From Spirochaetaceae bacterium (GTDB taxonomy: Bacteria; Spirochaetota; Spirochaetia; Treponematales; Breznakiellaceae), in the NCBI GenBank assembly GCA_031284645.1, contig JAITXS010000189.1:1-7865 (forward strand): a stretch of DNA of 7,865 nucleotides, read 5' to 3'. The first letter of the stretch is position 1. Each line of letters opens with the position of its first letter. Below are positions 5,192 to 7,865 of the stretch, piece by piece. Below the pieces are notes generated by a model. The model had not been told where the DNA came from, searched no databases, and saw only the letters and a program-made list of their open reading frames with translations. A program made the translations under genes and the position numbers.

Positions 5192-7044
5192 GGAGCACAG
5201 GGAATATCCGGCGTGTGTGATAATGCTGCTGCCTGTAGTTCTTCAAAGCGTTTAACCCGTGCGTTTATGATCTTTATGCCGCTTTGCCAGAAATTTTCGT
5301 CTTCAATGTCAAACCCGGCTTTACGGGCCAGATACTCGGCGGATAATCTTCCGGTAGACGAGAGTAAATCACGATAAACAGCGGCAAATGACGGACCTTC
5401 ATTGAGCGCTCGTGCGTAAAGGGCAAGGGAAAAGAGCTGTCCGAAGGCATAGGGATAATTATAAAATGACAAAACATAATTATAATAATGATCTTTTACT
5501 GCCCACATATACGGGTGCGCTTCTTTATTGTCAAGTCCCGCGCCGTAACATTTTTTTTGTGCATCCAACATAATCGAACACAGATCATCCGGCGCAAGTT
5601 CTCCTTTTTCCCGTCTTTTAAAAAGCTCCCGTTCAAAATAAAAGCGGGACAGGATATCAACAATAACCTGACAAGAATCTTTTAGATTGCTTTCGATTAA
5701 AGTAATTATTTCATTACCGTCCGCTTTTTTTAACGCGCCTTCAAAGACAAGCGTTTCGGCAAAAATACTGGCGGTTTCCGCAAGGGTCATAGGGTATAAG
5801 GCAAGAGAGCGCGGCAGATCTTTTACCAGTTCATGATGCCATGCGTGTCCTATTTCATGGGCAAGCGTTGTTACCGAGTCAAATGAGCCTTCAAAATTGC
5901 AGAGTATACGGGATTCTTTGGCAAGCGGGAAATCAGCGCAGTATGCCCCGCCGATTTTGCCTTCCCTGCCTTCAGCGTCAACCCATGAGTGTAAAAAAAG
6001 ATTACGCGCGAATCGTGCCATCGAAGGATCGAATTCCTCAAAGCGGGCGGCAATAAAATCTCCGGATTCTTTCCATGTCCATTTTTTTATCTCTGTTCCT
6101 GTAGTGCCGTCTTCGTTCGCGGAGCTTCCGGTGCGCGCACTCACCGGCGCAAATAAATCGTAAAACGCACATTTTTCCAAGCCGAGGATTTTTGCTTTTG
6201 CTTTCAGGTAGCGGCGGAAGACCGGCAGTGATTTTTCCAGAGCGGCGATTAAGACATTGAGTGTTTTTTCACTGATACATGATTGAAAACTTGATTTTTC
6301 AAAAACAGATTTCCAGCCGCGCCGTTTATCCAAAGTGATTGCCTGGCCTTTAACGCCGTTCAGCGCGGCGGCAAGCGGAATTTCAACGTTTTTCAACGCG
6401 GCAAGCTCCATCCTGTATGCGCGTTCTCTTATTTCCCGATTTTTGTTGTGAGCGCAATCACGGAGCGCAGTAAGTGTTTTCCTCTCTCCTGTTGTTTCGT
6501 CCCAGAGCACGGAGCTTGTTGAGACAATTGAGGAGTGGAGCCGTGCCCATGCGTCAGCGCCGGACCGGGCAAGATCAGATCCCAGATATTCCATCTCACT
6601 GTCCATTTGATGTTTTGCTTTTTCAAGTGATTTTTCCAAAAAGAATTTATAAGGTTTTAACTCGCTGCTTTTTTTGACAAGACCTTTTAGTAAAGTTTTA
6701 TTTTTTACAAGAAGAGAACCAAAACGCGCGGCATATATTCCAAGCGGTAGTTTTATACGATCAATTTCGTTTATCTCAACGAGGGCACGTTTATCCTGCG
6801 TGTTCGTTGTGTAAATAATTTCCGTGTACGCCGAAAGATTCTCGGCAGTATCGCCTGAAATTTCAAAACTCCGTATTAAATCCAATAATAACTTTTCAGT
6901 TAATACTTTTTTTTCAGAGCGTACAAGTTTTTTCTGAAAATCATCAATACACGCTTGTAATAATTCTTTATCAGCTTTATAAGCCGGCGAATCAAATGAC
7001 GGATAAATCGATTTTAAATTCCAGCGCGGTAATTTTTCATTCAT
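5188..7044 (-). CDS. pepF: M3-family zinc oligoendopeptidase F
   Basis: The product is 618 residues, the usual length for PepF. It is a cytoplasmic zinc metallopeptidase that cleaves short peptides. The N-terminal half is the helical oligopeptidase F domain. The M3 catalytic domain contains LAHEIGHAWHHE with zinc ligands His396 and His400 and catalytic Glu397; Glu423 in TLAETASIFAE is the probable third zinc ligand. The late family signature FYNYPYAFGQLFSLALYA is present near residue 530, where family members carry substrate-contacting Tyr/His residues. There is no signal peptide. ATG 7044 overlaps the upstream aroH stop (ATGA), and AAAGG lies about 10 nt upstream inside aroH. A short Gly/Thr/Ser-rich insertion sits near residues 302-318. 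It is the last gene of a three-gene operon and is intact. It resembles PepF rather than the longer thimet-type M3 enzymes. Confidence 0.95.
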   Translation of the reverse strand: MNEKLPRWNLKSIYPSFDSPAYKADKELLQACIDDFQKKLVRSEKKVLTEKLLLDLIRSFEISGDTAENLSAYTEIIYTTNTQDKRALVEINEIDRIKLPLGIYAARFGSLLVKNKTLLKGLVKKSSELKPYKFFLEKSLEKAKHQMDSEMEYLGSDLARSGADAWARLHSSIVSTSSVLWDETTGERKTLTALRDCAHNKNREIRERAYRMELAALKNVEIPLAAALNGVKGQAITLDKRRGWKSVFEKSSFQSCISEKTLNVLIAALEKSLPVFRRYLKAKAKILGLEKCAFYDLFAPVSARTGSSANEDGTTGTEIKKWTWKESGDFIAARFEEFDPSMARFARNLFLHSWVDAEGREGKIGGAYCADFPLAKESRILCNFEGSFDSVTTLAHEIGHAWHHELVKDLPRSLALYPMTLAETASIFAETLVFEGALKKADGNEIITLIESNLKDSCQVIVDILSRFYFERELFKRREKGELAPDDLCSIMLDAQKKCYGAGLDNKEAHPYMWAVKDHYYNYVLSFYNYPYAFGQLFSLALYARALNEGPSFAAVYRDLLSSTGRLSAEYLARKAGFDIEDENFWQSGIKIINARVKRFEELQAAALSHTPDIPCAP

Positions 7045-7460
7045 AAATCAACAACCTTTATTGGTATATTTTTGTATAAATCAGGCTTGGCGTCTTTATG
7101 CTCTGCCCAATCAGGGCGCAATATTTCCGCTCCGTTACGATACACATGAGAAGGCTTTTGTCCCTCATCCATATAGCAGTGCAACAATATCCGTATGATA
7201 CCCGCAGGCGATCCGGCCGTCTTGGGCTCTTGCACGGAAAAAAGCGTCAGTTCCCCGGCCCGTCCTGACTGCCTAAGCGCCGCCGCCGGATTTTTTACGG
7301 TAATATCATCAGTTATCGAAAAAATCAACGAGATAATATCGTCCTCGCAAATATTGTTTTCAGCAAGCATAGCATCATAAAGCACGGCAAGCTGGCTTAC
7401 AATGTCAGCTTCATCATTCAAAACTTTTGTCGCACCCCGCAGACCAAAAACTCTCCTCAT
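7041..7460 (-). CDS. aroH: AroH-type chorismate mutase
   Basis: The product is 139 residues from ATG 7460. It converts chorismate to prephenate, the committed step to phenylalanine and tyrosine, as a cytoplasmic trimer in this family. Against Bacillus subtilis AroH as I recall it, the active-site residues align without gaps through the core: Arg8 (R7), Arg63 (R63), Glu78 (E78), Arg90 (R90), Tyr107 (Y108) and Arg115 in LRPD (R116). One deviation is Ser75 where B. subtilis has Cys75. The start is fixed by the family N-terminus (MRRVFGLRGAT), by AAGGGA 8 nt upstream, and by the ATGA overlap with the preceding gene. An in-frame ATG at 7532 would add 24 residues unlike the family. Its stop also overlaps pepF by ATGA, implying coupled translation. 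Confidence 0.93.
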   Translation of the reverse strand: MRRVFGLRGATKVLNDEADIVSQLAVLYDAMLAENNICEDDIISLIFSITDDITVKNPAAALRQSGRAGELTLFSVQEPKTAGSPAGIIRILLHCYMDEGQKPSHVYRNGAEILRPDWAEHKDAKPDLYKNIPIKVVDL

Positions 7461-7810
7461 AACATATTTCCCTTTGCAAAAATAATAAGAGCACCCGATA
7501 GAAACACAAAAGTCAGCGCCATAAAGCCGCAAAACGCATAAATAACAATCATTTTAAAACGAGCTGCCCCTTTATTAAGCACAGATGCCCCCAGATCACA
7601 AATAATCGAAAAAATCGCAAAAAGAAAAAGGAAAAGAGAAGCCGTCCACACTATTTTTAATAAAAAAAGTTGTGTGCTTTCCGCAAAATCCTGCGCTGTA
7701 CCGGCAAGATAAAAAAAGAAAGCAAGCACAGCCGCAAGCAGAAAAAAAACAAAAGCGTTATGTATAAGAAGAGCGGCAATCTTTAATCTGCCGTTATGCA
7801 CAAGATCCAT
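7457..7810 (-). CDS. Small three-helix membrane protein of unknown function
   Basis: The product is 117 residues. I do not recognise a family. Three hydrophobic segments are clear at about residues 13-37, 49-72 and 86-112. Short positively charged stretches lie at the N-terminus (NGRLK) and between helices 2 and 3 (NKGAARFK), which suggests that the N-terminus and that loop are cytoplasmic. The frame is uninterrupted and ends with TGA overlapping the aroH ATG (ATGA), so it is translated with aroH and pepF. The start at ATG 7810 has no Shine-Dalgarno sequence, but a promoter ends 9 nt upstream, as in the other operon. Co-transcription with aroH need not mean a shared pathway; transport of aromatic compounds is possible but not supported by any motif. 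Confidence 0.75.
   Translation of the reverse strand: MDLVHNGRLKIAALLIHNAFVFFLLAAVLAFFFYLAGTAQDFAESTQLFLLKIVWTASLFLFLFAIFSIICDLGASVLNKGAARFKMIVIYAFCGFMALTFVFLSGALIIFAKGNML
7469..7474 (-). promoter_or_regulatory. Shine-Dalgarno site AAGGGA of aroH
   Basis: AAGGGA on the minus strand lies 8 nt before ATG 7460, within the last codons of the preceding membrane-protein gene. It supports 7460 rather than 7532 as the aroH start. Confidence 0.75.
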
Positions 7811-7819
7811 TATGGTTTA

Positions 7820-7848
7820 AGTATACAAAAGTCCCGCGAAATATCCAA
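7820..7848 (-). promoter_or_regulatory. Sigma-70-type promoter of the membrane protein-aroH-pepF operon
   Basis: On the minus strand, TTGGAT (7848-7843) and TATACT (7825-7820) are separated by 17 bp. The -10 box ends 9 nt before ATG 7810, which predicts a leader of only a few bases or none. The remaining bases to the window edge show no gene. Confidence 0.7.
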
Positions 7849-7865
7849 TCAGGGGCAGGAATTTT

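Noticed and set aside
7461..7532. 24-residue N-terminal extension of AroH from ATG 7532
   Set aside because: AroH proteins start directly at the GLRGAT strand, the extension lies inside the upstream gene, and a good ribosome binding site precedes ATG 7460.

Overview
The window looks like a piece of a spirochaete chromosome, most likely a Treponema species. This is inferred from gene content. There is a Big_2/FGE-sulfatase surface-type protein of the kind common in treponemes. There is also an adjacent pair that I recognise as TIGR03546/TIGR03545-like, and AT-rich, A-tract-heavy housekeeping genes. Species cannot be told from the sequence alone.

Layout. (1) 1-1119 (+) is the 3' part of a gene for a secreted-type protein. 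It carries bacterial Ig-like (Big_2) domains followed by a formylglycine-generating-enzyme (FGE/SUMF1, C-type-lectin-fold) domain. Its last ~37 codons and the GC-rich bases after its stop codon look like the variable region of a diversity-generating retroelement (DGR) target, similar in plan to the T. denticola TvpA protein. No reverse transcriptase or template repeat lies in this window. (2) 1120-1496 is non-coding. It holds a GC-rich hairpin patch, a ~172-bp imperfect palindrome centred near 1254, and a further copy of one palindrome arm. It ends in a near-consensus sigma-70 promoter. (3) 1497-5191 (+) is a tight three-gene operon: a DUF2062/TIGR03546-like membrane protein, a large AsmA-like single-pass envelope protein (TIGR03545-like), and an RluA-family rRNA pseudouridine synthase. 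(4) 7810-5188 (-) is a second tight three-gene operon: a small three-helix membrane protein, an AroH-type chorismate mutase and an M3-family oligoendopeptidase F. Its genes are joined by two ATGA overlaps. The two operons converge and overlap by 4 bp at their stop codons.

How the parts work together. The two operons are mostly conserved cell-maintenance functions: envelope, ribosome modification, aromatic biosynthesis and peptide turnover. Both lead genes have a promoter whose -10 hexamer ends exactly 9 nt before the ATG, with no Shine-Dalgarno sequence, so both probably make leaderless mRNAs. Downstream genes in each operon have Shine-Dalgarno sites or overlaps. The accessory and most unusual part is the left 1.45 kb: a candidate hypervariable ligand-display protein followed by an unexplained palindromic repeat element.
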